From: Branchiostoma floridae
Taxonomy: Eukaryota; Chordata; Leptocardii; Amphioxiformes; Branchiostomatidae
DNA: 64,000 bases
Assembly (NCBI RefSeq): GCF_000003815.2
Contig: NC_049987.1
Span: 20,104,773 to 20,168,772, forward strand
Direction of reading: 5' to 3'
Made by a program: the position numbers and the translations under genes. A model generated the notes under the pieces. That model was not told the DNA's origin. It searched no databases and saw only the letters and a program-made list of their open reading frames with translations. This document shows, piece by piece, positions 1-19,693 of this stretch. Within the stretch, counting starts at the first letter, position 1, and each line of letters starts with the position of its first letter.

Positions 1-2
1 AT

Positions 3-2009
3 ACTGAGATAAGTCACATGGAGGTCTCTCAGGCATGGACAAGGTTCTGCAAACTACTCAATAAGGTGGTGGATGAGTGTATCCCATTGACTAGAGGAGT
101 CCAAAGACCTAATAAGCTTTACTTGAACAAGCAAGCAATGGAAGTAAAAAACAAGAAAAGGAAGATGTGGTCAAAATGGAAAAGCTCTGGTAGTCTTGCA
201 GACTTCAGAAGGTATGCAGCAGTAAGAAACTCACTTAGAAGTCTAACACGACAGCTGTGCAGTGAATACGAGCACAGGCTGGTGAGGGATCTTAAGGACA
301 ATCCCAAAAACTTCTGGAGGTACACGAAGTCCCGTCTCAGTACAAGGCCCAAAATAGGTAGTCTGGTCAAACCAGATGGTTCAATGGCACTGACAGACTT
401 AGACAAAGCGGAGGTCCTAAACAACTTCTTTGCTAGTGTATTCACGGACGAGAATACATCTAGCATACCCAGAGCTAACGCCAAAACAGTGACTTCAGTT
501 CTTGACAATTTCGAGATAAGTAGGGAAACTGTAGAAAGGAAGTTATCAGAACTCAACCCAACAAAGTCAGCTGGACCAGACGGTCTTCACTCAAGACTTC
601 TGAAGGAACTCGCAAGTGAGCTGTCGTACCCAGTATCAGTTATTTTCAAGAAGTCGCTGGAGGCGGGATGCGTACCAGCCGACTGGAAGACAGCACATAT
701 AACTCCGATCCACAAGAAGGGTAGCAGACAAGACCCAGGAAACTACAGACCTGTAAGCTTAACCTCCGTGGTTGTCAAGACACTTGAGTCCATCATTAGA
801 GATGTACTCGTCGACCATCTTATGGCAAACGAGTTATTTACAGACGCTCAACATGGGTTCGTACCCAAAAGGTCTTGTACCACTCAGCTACTGGTAGTCA
901 TGAACGATTGGTCACAGTGTCTAGAGAGGGGGGAACCAGTGGACAGCATCTACTTAGACTTCAAAAAAGCTTTTGATTCAGTTCCCCACAAGAGGTTACT
1001 CGTCAAGCTGCACTCATATGGGATAAGGGGCCATACACTTAAGTGGATACAGGACTTTCTCAGCAACAGGAGGCAGAAAGTAGTTATCAATGGAGCGCAC
1101 TCCTCCTGGCGTAACGTCAAGAGTGGAATCCCGCAGGGAAGTGTTCTGGGTCCTACGTTATTTGTTGTTTTTATAAACGACCTGCCGGAGGTTGTGACCA
1201 GTGCAGTGAAGATCTTTGCTGACGATAGCAAAATCTACAGACCGATCCTATGCAAGGAGGATCAGGAAGCGCTTCAGCGTGACCTCCAAGCTGTGGAAAA
1301 GTGGTCGGAGGTGTGGCAACTCCCCTTCAACGCTGGGAAATGCAAAGTACTCCACTTGGGAAGAGGCAACCAAAGAGCAGAGTACAGACTGGGTGGGCTA
1401 ATTCTGGAAGAAACCAAAGTCGAGAAAGACCTCGGGGTGTCTGTCGACGAGCAGTTAAAGTTCCACGTTAACACCACAGTCTCAGCGCAAAAGGCAAACC
1501 AAATATTAGGCTTGGTAAAAAGAACCTTCAGTAACTTAGATGAAGTAACAGTGCCCCTCCTCTACAAATCGATGGTTCGCCCCCATTTAGAGTATGCGAA
1601 CGCTGTTTGGGGGCCGCATTTCAAAGTCGACCAGAACACTGTGGAAAAAGTACAACGTAGAGCAACAAGGCTGGTCCCAACACTCAAGTCCTTTCCGTAT
1701 AGTGTTAGGCTGGAGAGTTTGAAGCTACCATCACTCCACTATAGAAGAGCCAGAGGGGATATGATACAAGTCTTTAAGTTCCTCACGGGAAGGGAGAGGG
1801 TTAGTGCACAGAGTTTCTTCACCGAGAGTCAACATCAGTCAACTAGAGGGCATCGCTTCAAACTTACGGTGCCACTGGCAAAGTCCTTGGTACGTCGCCA
1901 GTCTTTTGCGGTTCGAGTAGTACAAAATTGGAACTCGCTGCCGGCTGAGGTCGTAGAGGCAGAGTCTGTTAACGCGTTTAAAAACAAGGTTGGACTTATG
2001 TTGGAGTAA
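3..2009 (+). CDS. Non-LTR retrotransposon (CR1/Jockey-group LINE) reverse transcriptase, 5' end outside window
   Basis: Open frame that runs into the left window edge without a stop; the first Met is at base 18, but the frame is open upstream of it, so this is the 3' part of a longer ORF. About 663 residues are visible. The reverse transcriptase core includes NYRPVSLTSVVVKTLESII, the GFVPKRSCTTQL region, the YLDFKKAFDSVPH block, GIPQGSVLGPTLF and the catalytic FADDSKIY (D402, D403), then the thumb and the usual C-terminal end of this LINE group. No endonuclease domain is visible; it would lie to the left. The stop at 2009 is followed by a short 3' UTR and a tail of repeated ATCATCAAGTG units near 2070-2095. 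The element is antisense inside CDC5L. No internal stop is seen, so the insertion is probably young. The exact clade cannot be assigned without a tree. Confidence 0.9.
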   Translation, partial: TEISHMEVSQAWTRFCKLLNKVVDECIPLTRGVQRPNKLYLNKQAMEVKNKKRKMWSKWKSSGSLADFRRYAAVRNSLRSLTRQLCSEYEHRLVRDLKDNPKNFWRYTKSRLSTRPKIGSLVKPDGSMALTDLDKAEVLNNFFASVFTDENTSSIPRANAKTVTSVLDNFEISRETVERKLSELNPTKSAGPDGLHSRLLKELASELSYPVSVIFKKSLEAGCVPADWKTAHITPIHKKGSRQDPGNYRPVSLTSVVVKTLESIIRDVLVDHLMANELFTDAQHGFVPKRSCTTQLLVVMNDWSQCLERGEPVDSIYLDFKKAFDSVPHKRLLVKLHSYGIRGHTLKWIQDFLSNRRQKVVINGAHSSWRNVKSGIPQGSVLGPTLFVVFINDLPEVVTSAVKIFADDSKIYRPILCKEDQEALQRDLQAVEKWSEVWQLPFNAGKCKVLHLGRGNQRAEYRLGGLILEETKVEKDLGVSVDEQLKFHVNTTVSAQKANQILGLVKRTFSNLDEVTVPLLYKSMVRPHLEYANAVWGPHFKVDQNTVEKVQRRATRLVPTLKSFPYSVRLESLKLPSLHYRRARGDMIQVFKFLTGRERVSAQSFFTESQHQSTRGHRFKLTVPLAKSLVRRQSFAVRVVQNWNSLPAEVVEAESVNAFKNKVGLMLE

Positions 2010-2087
2010 GAAGAGATACCACGATCGTCAGGAGGGTGACTACACAGGCGCAGCCTACTTCACCTAGACATCATCAAGTGATCATCA

Positions 2088-11800
<9,713 letters not shown>

Positions 11801-12038
11801 TTTGGCACTTTTTGTACCACGAAACTCGACAAAAATCGCAGGCAGAAAACACAGAAAATGGCGTCCTCGCAATGTCTGATGGGAGGAAGCTTATATCAAA
11901 TATTAGGGGCTTTAGTATTTCCTTCGAACCTTTAATAAAGCCCAAATGAATACAAAATTATTATCATATCATACAAAGATAATCAAATATATTAATTTTA
12001 ATTTTAATTTCGTTTTGTTTTTTGTAATACTTTGGTTA
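11801..12038 (-). promoter_or_regulatory. CDC5L 5' flank, half of a split divergent promoter
   Basis: 238 bp between the CDC5L start codon and the left transposon end. Together with 19423-19693 it would make an intergenic space of about 510 bp between the divergent CDC5L and DONSON start codons. No TATA box or other core element could be assigned. Confidence 0.5.
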
Positions 12039-12114
12039 CTATATACGAGCAATCGCTGTTATTGTTTACATCCGGGGTATTCGGCGCACGAGCGCTGACT
12101 GGTAGGCAAAAAGC
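12039..12114 (+). repeat. Left terminal inverted repeat of the ISL2EU-like transposon
   Basis: Outer block CTATATACGAGCAATCGC and inner block GGTAGGCAAAAAGC match the right end in inverted orientation. The sequence between them is diverged and slightly different in length (about 62 versus 50 bp to the inner block). Confidence 0.75.
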
Positions 12115-12427
12115 GTTAGGAGATCAGATTACTAATTAGCATACCGGCGCGGAAGCAGATCGTACTGTTTACGCGAATTTGCGCATTTTCAGCCACGTTT
12201 TTATCGCATCCATGGGATTTTTTCAGATTTTGTATTTTTTTCACTACTTCTTAGTCTTTTTTTTTTTTTTCTTGTGTAATATTTTGGGAGAAAATGACCC
12301 TTGCCCTCTTGACTTCCGTCATGTGTTTCCGGTTGTTTTGATTTTCCCGCCGTACGGGTTTCTGTCATCCGTTCCGGGCTGTTATATTTCTGTTCCTAAT
12401 GTGGTTTAATTAATACGTTTAATCAAT

Positions 12428-15400
12428 ATGAGTTCTTCAAACAGCTACATTAGCTCTTTGGAGCCTAATGACCGAACCAGGTATTTTGAGAAATTAATGG
12501 TAAGTGTCGAAGACGCCGGCGATAGTTCAAACCCGGAAGTGACTGGTTCGGCGGTGACTGGTGACGGTGTACGCCTACCTGACCCATACAGTCTGACAGG
12601 TGAGGATCATGTGTACATGTGTTTCTAGATTTTGATAAGGTAGATTTTTGTGTAAGATAAAGGTTACAAAAACATGAGTACGTGTAAATGTGTTTGTTGC
12701 TAATCTCTAGAAATTCTGGCTACGTAACGTTATGTTTATTATCATTTGTATGTTATACAGGTTGGAAGGATGATTTGAGCCTCTGGCCAGATACGGACTA
12801 TGGGTGCATCTACACCTACCTAATCGAGGCTCCAGGTCCGTTTAACGGAGAAGCCATGAAAGCCTATAAATCCCTGGAGGCGTACAATCTCTTTATAAGT
12901 GGCCATGTGAGGGAGTGCAGGTACCACCCTATTGGAAAAAATGTGAAGGTCTGCTTCCTTAAGGCCAAGGTTGTGCCAGGTGGGTGTTGGAGTGCATTGG
13001 AACAATATTTCTACTTACATGTACCTGTAGTGAGAACTCTTGAAGATGAAGAATGAGATGCGTGATTAGTGTTTAACTGTCAGATACGTTTGTATATTTA
13101 CTGTATTATCTTTTTTTTCTGTTACATTTGTGTTTCAGGACAGAGAGTAACAGAGACTCCTCACAACCCATGGGTGTGTTTGACCAAAAAAGAGGGTTAT
13201 GTCATGGCAGCTCACTGCACTTGTATGGCAGGGTAGGTAATATAACTGCATTGACCATCATATCCAAAAAGTCACATTTTTATCTAACAGTGTTCTCGTC
13301 AGATGAGGTCCATGGCAAGAAACAGTTTTAGAAATAATGAAAGTCAAACTAGTACTCACCTGTAAATGTTCCTCTGTATATTTCCAGGGAGGAGCGACCA
13401 TGCAGTTTGTATGTGGCAAGATAACTGTCTTAATTTTTTTCCTTGGTTCATGTTCTTGTGCTTGATGGTTTCCAGTTGTATTTGTACCTGTTGCAAATGC
13501 ATTTCTTCTTGTTGATGTTCTTGTTGCAGGTTTTACTTGTTGATGTGTTTCGTTTTCTAGGTAATTTGGAGTTATCAACAGTTCCTGAGAGTGAGTATAC
13601 TAACACATATCATCATGTAGATGTAGATAATGCTAAAAGAAATGTGTATATAGTAGAAATATTCAAATATCACAGAGACTTCCATAATGAGAAGATAAGG
13701 CAAATCTTTCATTGTACTGTGAAGCTGGCCAACTTATCCGTTCCTTTTACCATTAACTCTAAAATTGCTCCTGACTATAGTACCTATAATGTATACTCAT
13801 TTTTTGTTATATTTCAATGTAGATTGGGAGAGGTCTGCAGCCATGTGGCTGCACTGCTGTTCGCAGTGGAGGCCTCCAGGTCTCTTCAGGAAAAACGGAC
13901 GTCATGCACCAGCAGAAAGGCCGTGTGGAACAAATATTACAAAGATAAGGTCTGTTCATATTTGGGCATTATAATTGAGTAGAATTTTTTTCAATGTCTA
14001 CAATTTTTTTGCCTAAGTAGACTGTTATAACTTACATTAATGAATGGATTTCTTTGCTTCTACAAAATCATGTGGCATTTACATGTATCCAATTCACAAT
14101 ATATAGCACTACACTATAGATTTACAGCAATATAGTAGATGTTCCTAGCCTGGAGTCCAGCCTTGTTGTGCTTTAGTCCACTCCCAACGGTGGCTACCCC
14201 GTCAATGCCATGGGGTAGCGACCTTTGGGAGCGAACTAAAGCACAACAAGGTTGGACTGCAGGCTAAGATGTTCCTCTTTGTAAAGTGTAATATCTGACA
14301 TGGCCACTGTATAATGCTTTTTCTCACATATATTATTGATAATTCATTTTGTGGATTATTTCTTTCAGGTTGATCCACAAAGGGCTGAGGACATGGACTT
14401 TTCGCACCCTAAACATGGAGTCCAGATCAAGAAGGCGCGCCGGAAGCCGCAGTGTGATGTGCCACCACTCAGTGAAGAAGAGGCCGCTTCTGCTTTCTCA
14501 CAACTGAGGAAGCTGTGTCCCACTGCCAGTGCTGTCATTAAAGAGGAGGAGGACACAGACACAGCATCAGAAGATGAGTCAGATGTCAACACAGAGACGC
14601 TTCCCCCTGTGGTATACAGGTCTTGTCATCCAGCCAAAGTCCCTGTTACTAGTGTTAGTGTAGACAGCATCCTTGAGGATGTTCGGTGCAACCCCGAGCA
14701 AATCACAAACCTCAACAAAGCTACAGTGGGGCAGTCCAAGTCTGCTTTATGGCGTCAGCAACGCAAGGGTCGTGTGACTTCTACATCCATGCATGATGTC
14801 CTTCATGCATCAAACCCCACCACTGCAGTACGGAAGGTCATGCAATATGACTGCAAGGATTTGAGCCAAGTGAGTTAACTGAAAACTAGTACAGTGTACA
14901 CTTGCAGGAAGCCATTTTTCGTAGGTAATTAAGGCACACAAAGAGACAACATTACCCTGTATATTGGAACATGTACCATAATAATCCCAGAGCAAGTGTA
15001 GCTCTGATCTTTATTTGGATTTAAACAATACCAGGAGTCTAAATATTTCTGCAAAGTGTGACAGTCTAAATGTTCAGTCAATGCGAGATAGTGTCATATT
15101 AGAGATGTAATTCATTTGTGCTTTCTATGTCAGAAATTCTAAATAGGGAATTTCACTTTCAGGTTCCAGCTATACAATGGGGGATGAAACAGGAGGAGAA
15201 GGCAAGGCAACAGTACCTGGAAGCTACCTTGTGCATCTGCAAGGATGTGAAATTGGAGGAAGTGGGGCTCATTCTCTACAAGGATTTTCCCTTCATAGGT
15301 ATAGCTAATTTTGGCTCTTACTTCAAACTTATGAAGTATAGTACATGTAATTGAGTACCAACTACACAATGTCTAATTGACTTATGATTTTGTTGATGTA

Positions 15401-16121
15401 ACAATGAAATACATGTACTTGTTTTAACAATTGCACTGTATTCGTACCAAGTGAATATGTGCCATTTGCAGCATTTGGCAAGTATCAAAAGTAAGTACAT
15501 TATGTTCATGTTTGAAATATCAGAAACTTTGCCACTAATTTGAACATTACTGTTGTATATATAGGTGCATCTCCTGATGGGATGAGACAGTGTTCATGCC
15601 ATGGAAGAACTGTGATAGAGATCAAGTGCCCATACAAGTACAGGGACATCTATCCTGCTGCAGATCTGTGTCTATCAGATGCCAACTACTGTTTAGATAA
15701 GGATTGTAAGCTAAAGACAGGGCACAGATATTACACCCAAGTCCAGACACATATGCTGGTTACCGGTGTCTCAACATGTGATTTTGTAGTGTGGACTAAT
15801 GCAGGCATGGTTGTAGTAAATGTTCCAAGGGACCAGTCACTGTTAAATGTAATGTTGTCTACATGTGTCCAGTTTGTAAAGTCCAGTCTTATCCCTGAGA
15901 TACTGACCCACAAGTTACAGTGTGGAGACTCTGGAGTAGATGTGACTTTCCAGGAAGATGATGACCCAAACAAACGTTACTGTTCTTGTCAGAAACCAGC
16001 ATATGGTAGGATGGTAAAGTGTGATAACAATGAATGTGAGTCAGAATGGTTCCATTACAAATGTGTTGGCATCAAGAGAAAACCAAGGGGCCATTGGTTC
16101 TGTCCCAGTTGTCAATGCTAA
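12428..16121 (+). CDS. Transposon-encoded YqaJ-type nuclease with SWIM zinc finger and PHD finger (601 aa)
   Basis: Exons 12428-12599, 12761-12979, 13139-13232, 13823-13949, 14369-14869, 15163-15298 and 15565-16121 total 1806 nt and close in frame with GT-AG junctions. Order of domains: an N-terminal region; a SWIM-type zinc finger (AHCTCMAG...EVCSHVAALLF, CxC...CxH) split by intron 3; an acidic linker (EEEDTDTASEDESD); a YqaJ/lambda-exonuclease-like fold with GKVTSTSMHD-like start, SPDG (Asp) and EIKCP (ExK) catalytic motifs at the start of exon 7; and a C-terminal C4HC3 PHD/ING-like finger (CSCQKPAYGRMVKCDN...WFHYKCVG...WFCPSC). Its role would be nucleolytic processing during transposition, which is an inference. 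The gene converges on the transposase, with 245 bp between stop codons. The start Met is the first in a frame joined to conserved downstream sequence; it is not otherwise tested. Confidence 0.85.
14146..14266. mobile_element. Fold-back MITE (TAGCCTGG family) with 9-bp target duplication
   Basis: 121-bp near-palindrome running from TAGCCTGGAGTCCAGCC to GGACTGCAGGCTA, with arms that include TTGTTGTGCTTTAGT and its complement. It is flanked by the perfect direct repeat AGATGTTCC at 14137-14145 and 14267-14275. It sits in intron 4 of the YqaJ gene. The same termini and duplication length occur at 42667-42745. Confidence 0.88.
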
Positions 16122-16365
16122 ATCCTACTGGACAGTTTGAAATACTAAAAATACTAGTATAACAATAGAAGGCATTTTACAGTTTTATGTCATGTTTTAT
16201 AAAACTAATGTAAAATAAGTAAGAATTGTACTTTGTGGTATACTTATTATATTGTAGTGGGCTTCCCAAAAATTTGTTTTGTGTCCCTTTAACATTTTAC
16301 CTTCAATCTCAGTATTTTGATATACAGAAAAGGCCAGCTCGTGCAGACAACATTGCCATTAAAAA

Positions 16366-19309
16366 TTACTTGATTAGCTTTGGAAGTAAGTTTGTAAGAG
16401 CCGCACAGATAACAACACTGTCACTGAGTAGAGGGGCAAATGTTAATGGACAGATTTGGCTGAGAATTTGGAAGTTCTTGATTCTTTCAATTGCACGTTC
16501 TACATGAATTCTTAGAGTTGATATCTGTCTGGCATCTTGGACGATACGCCCCGGGAGTTGTTTCCTTCCTGTGGTAAATGGTGGCATAACTAGTGTTGCT
16601 CCTTTCAGGGCAAGTTCCTCAGAAATGGTGAATCCCCGATCTGCCATAATCATATCACCATATTCCACTTTGTTATAGAAACGACTTTTTAGCGTAATGT
16701 CTTTATCAGAAATTCTTCCACCCCAGGAACTGGACAGAAATGACACTGCTCCATAAGGTGTAATACCTACCAGAAATTTGAACGTATGATGGTGTTTGTA
16801 GTTACTCCAGGTCTTTGCTCGGGTCTTTAAATTGTATGGCCTCTCAGTGAAAATCTCTGAGCAATCAATGATGACTCTACAGTTTGAGTATTTTTTTTTC
16901 CGAAATTTTTTGGGAAGATTGCGCTTTACGGTTTCCTTGGACGGCCAATGAATCAGGAACTTTAGTCGGACAGCTAAGATTGGAATACAACGGTTTATGA
17001 CTTTTGAAACTGTGGAGGCAGAAACACTAAATCTCAAAGCTAGATCAGCATTTTTGAGGCCTAGTCTCAACTTCATGAGAGTCATGAGTATTTGATCCTG
17101 CTGACACATGGACTTTAGAGGAGCAATGAAATCACTAACAAGTCTAAACACAAACATAAACAGTGCAACAGTAGGTATTCCAGTGAAGAGCTTGCATTTT
17201 GCATCTGTGAGATTGGAGGCTGATGTTGATGATTTCTTGATTTGTTCTTGAAGGTGATCACGTTCTTCCCTAAGGTTGTCAGCTTCACTTTGAAGGGACT
17301 CGCAAAACTGTTCCAACTTACATTTCTCCTCTTGTACTTTTGTGAGCTGTTCTCTCAGAGTCTCTACACTTTCAGGAAGGGGGTCTCTCAGAGTCTCTAC
17401 ACTTTCAGGAGGAGGGTCAGCGATCATTTCTTCATCTGAAATAAAGCAAATCCGAAGTTCAATGAAAGTGCTATGTGATTATGAGTGTCATATATCTGAA
17501 CTGAACTGAATGTTCTAAACTCTGATTCATATGTATGTATTGTTGTTTCGATATTTTACTCATGCAGGTTGCATGCTTCTCTACTTGATTCACATCTATA
17601 TCCCCACTCCGAAAACCAAGCGGATAAACTTTGTAGCAAGTAGTCTTGTGTGTATGGTATGTGATTCATGTTGAATAAGTGACAAGTGATAGATTTACTT
17701 GTTGAGCAAGAATGATAGATTAAACTGTTGATCAAGAATTTATATGTTTAGGATTACTGATTGTATCCATTAGACACTTTTCTTATTCCCTCTGTAATGC
17801 CCTTACCATTTAGTGATGTAGGTGGGGCTTCATTCTCTGATGACACCCGCAGCCTTTTTGCTGCACGCATATACCTGCAAACAATGAAGCATGTTGTAAG
17901 TTGTAAATCAAAGTTGCATGCTTTGTTTCCTACATACATTCTGTTAGCATAGCATTTAGTGATTACTGCTGTGAATGTTATGAAATATAAAACATTTGAC
18001 TAGGTGTAAACTCTAACATGAGTAACTTACAGGATCTTTGTGAGATTTAACTGAATCCTTGGTAAAACTTTCATGGTCATCTTCTCAGGCAAGGAGGTAG
18101 AGTATAGCAATGTTTCACACAGGCATGAACAGCCTGCCTGCATGAACAGCATGAGCAGTAAATCAAATTTCAATAAAGAAACATTGAAAACCCCAATGTT
18201 ACCTACCGATCTTTCTTGGCAACTGGGTTTCTTGAACGATTGCAACTTGCTGAGGTTGGGAGGTTAAACAAGCTTGGGACGTAATCTGGATCTGCAGGGT
18301 CTTTAGAAGGGTTCCCTGCAATGCAAGAAGCAAAGAACTTGTCAGTATTATAAACATGATTTTAAAATGAGGTGGCAATTGGTCTTGTGGTTAGGGTGTA
18401 GGACTCATAATCCAAAGATAAGTATGAGTTGGAATCCCTGATAGGTCACTTTGTTGTTGTGCCCTTGGGAAAGGTACTTAAACCATACTTTACACCTATT
18501 TCCTCACTTCACTAAGGTGAAAAATGAGTACCTGGCTTCGGCTACACACCTCGGCATGTTAAACTGAAAGAACCCACCACACTTATCGAAAAGAGCAGGG
18601 GATCATCCCGGTGTGAGTGGATCAAACTCCACAGTCTGGTTCTTTCTTTCCCCTGCACTATCCCACAATGGTCCGGACCAAGGTGGAGGTCTACCCGCTG
18701 GGGGCCTCCCCACACAATATGCTCCAGTAGGGGCCATCTGGGGGTATTCCCATGTAGATGTAGATGATTTTAAAGACATTTTAAAACATTTGTAGATGTC
18801 TTCGTCAATCAGTTAAGTGATGTACGTTATACTTCTGGTATACTATATATGTATACGTCCATCCCAGATACTTTACCACTATTTATAAGTCAGACCCCCC
18901 CCCCCTCCCACGTGGACGCGCTGTAAAACTTTGATACATGTAACATTAATATTCACTATCCTTGATATGGCATGAATCAGCGACAAAACTTACTTAAGCT
19001 TTCCGCAGATGTGTAACGAAAAGTACACTATTACATCACGAAAAATGTATTTATGCAAGGGGGACAACAACAAAATATAAAACATATAGATCACAAACCT
19101 GAGATGAAATGGTCGCTGCACACTCTCTCGTGGCCTCGCGGTGTCCACGCCGCGGTCGGGTTTTTCTTTCCCTGCTCAAAATCTGACCTTTTTAAGGCTC
19201 TAAGCCATGCAGCCCTTCGTCCTGGTTCCGCAGGGATTCTAAAAAACTTCTTTCTACTGCCTTTATCCTTCCGGTTAGTACAATTCAGCGCACAACAACT
19301 GGTCGGCAT
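16366..19309 (-). CDS. THAP-domain DDE_4 transposase of the ISL2EU-like element (485 aa)
   Basis: Exons 19099-19309, 18207-18315, 17807-17874 and 16366-17435 total 1458 nt and close in frame. The N-terminus is a THAP C2CH zinc finger: MPTSCCALNC, then W...R, VCSDHF, with the typical NPSKDPADPDYVPSLF continuation in exon 2. A coiled coil follows (VQEEKCKLEQFCESLQSEADNLREER), preceded by a tandem 11-residue repeat PESVETLRDPL/PESVETLREQL. Next is an HTH (LRFSVSASTVSKVINR), then the DDE_Tnp_4 catalytic core with IIDCSEIF (D), IMADRGF (D) and HVERAIERIKN (E). The three acidic residues are all present. The nuclear transposase would bind the terminal repeats through THAP and cut and paste the element. 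The Met at 19309 was chosen because THAP domains begin MPxxC; an in-frame Met also exists 7 codons upstream. Confidence 0.9.
18370..18740 (+). mobile_element. tRNA-derived SINE, family B, nested in the ISL2EU-like element
   Basis: Contains GGTCTTGTGGTTAGGG as a tRNA-like A-box region, GTTGGAATCCC as a B-box remnant and the family signature TGCCCTTGGGAAAGGTAC, followed by TTTCCTCACTTCAC. It shares these blocks with 25485, 50305 and 52937. It lies between the transposase THAP exons and is older than a fresh copy, judging by divergence from 52937. Confidence 0.65.
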
Positions 19310-19358
19310 GTTTGCGTTTCCCGCGCGCAACTGGTGGGCGAGGAGGGTTCAACCAGCA

Positions 19359-19422
19359 GCTTTTTGCCTACCATGACGTCACGTGACGTAACCGTGACGT
19401 CAGCGCGATCGCTCGTATACAG
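19359..19422 (-). repeat. Right terminal inverted repeat of the ISL2EU-like transposon
   Basis: Inverted match to 12039-12114 at its outer 18 bases and at GCTTTTTGCCTACC (19359-19372). Between the two blocks it carries several GTGACGT/TGACGTCA-like motifs (CRE-like) that the left end lacks. Confidence 0.75.
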
Positions 19423-19693
19423 TACAATGTTTCGTTCTCGTTCCTTATTTTGAATGGTCTCGTCTACAGGTCAAAGGTTACAACAAAAAGGCGGGAAATT
19501 TGTTGGCGTCCTAAAATTTTATTGTGCGTAGATTCCACAGCATTTCTGAAGTAAACAGCCCTTTTATTGACGTCTCTTACACCCTTGATGCTACATAACA
19601 GTCTTAGATAGCTTTTTGGCTACTTTCTGACGTAATTTTCGCGAAAACAGAGCCTAAAACTACCGCGGTCTGACGGGAAAATAAGATCCCAAA
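19423..19693 (+). promoter_or_regulatory. DONSON 5' flank
   Basis: 271 bp from the transposon end to the DONSON start codon. Transcription of DONSON must begin here or within the transposon. No TATA box is recognised. An ACGTCTCT motif near 19569 is noted without assigning function. Confidence 0.5.

Larger units (their letters stand above)
12039..19422. mobile_element. ISL2EU/IS4EU-type DNA transposon with two intact genes
   Basis: A 7.4-kb element whose ends are imperfect inverted repeats: CTATATACGAGCAATCGC at 12039 and the reverse complement of GCGATCGCTCGTATACAG at 19405-19422. An inner block GGTAGGCAAAAAGC at 12101-12114 is mirrored at 19359-19372. A TA dinucleotide flanks both ends, suggesting a 2-bp TA duplication. 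Inside are a YqaJ-nuclease gene (plus strand) and a THAP/DDE_4 transposase gene (minus strand), arranged tail to tail. As I recall, this gene pair is characteristic of ISL2EU elements, relatives of PIF/Harbinger. Both ORFs close without stops, so the copy could be autonomous. A fold-back element (14146) and a SINE (18370) are nested inside. Confidence 0.88.

Noticed and set aside
13443-13982. Plus-strand open frame of about 179 codons overlapping a YqaJ-gene exon
   Set aside because: Most of it is intron read-through; only 13823-13949 fits the spliced gene with good splice sites and phase.
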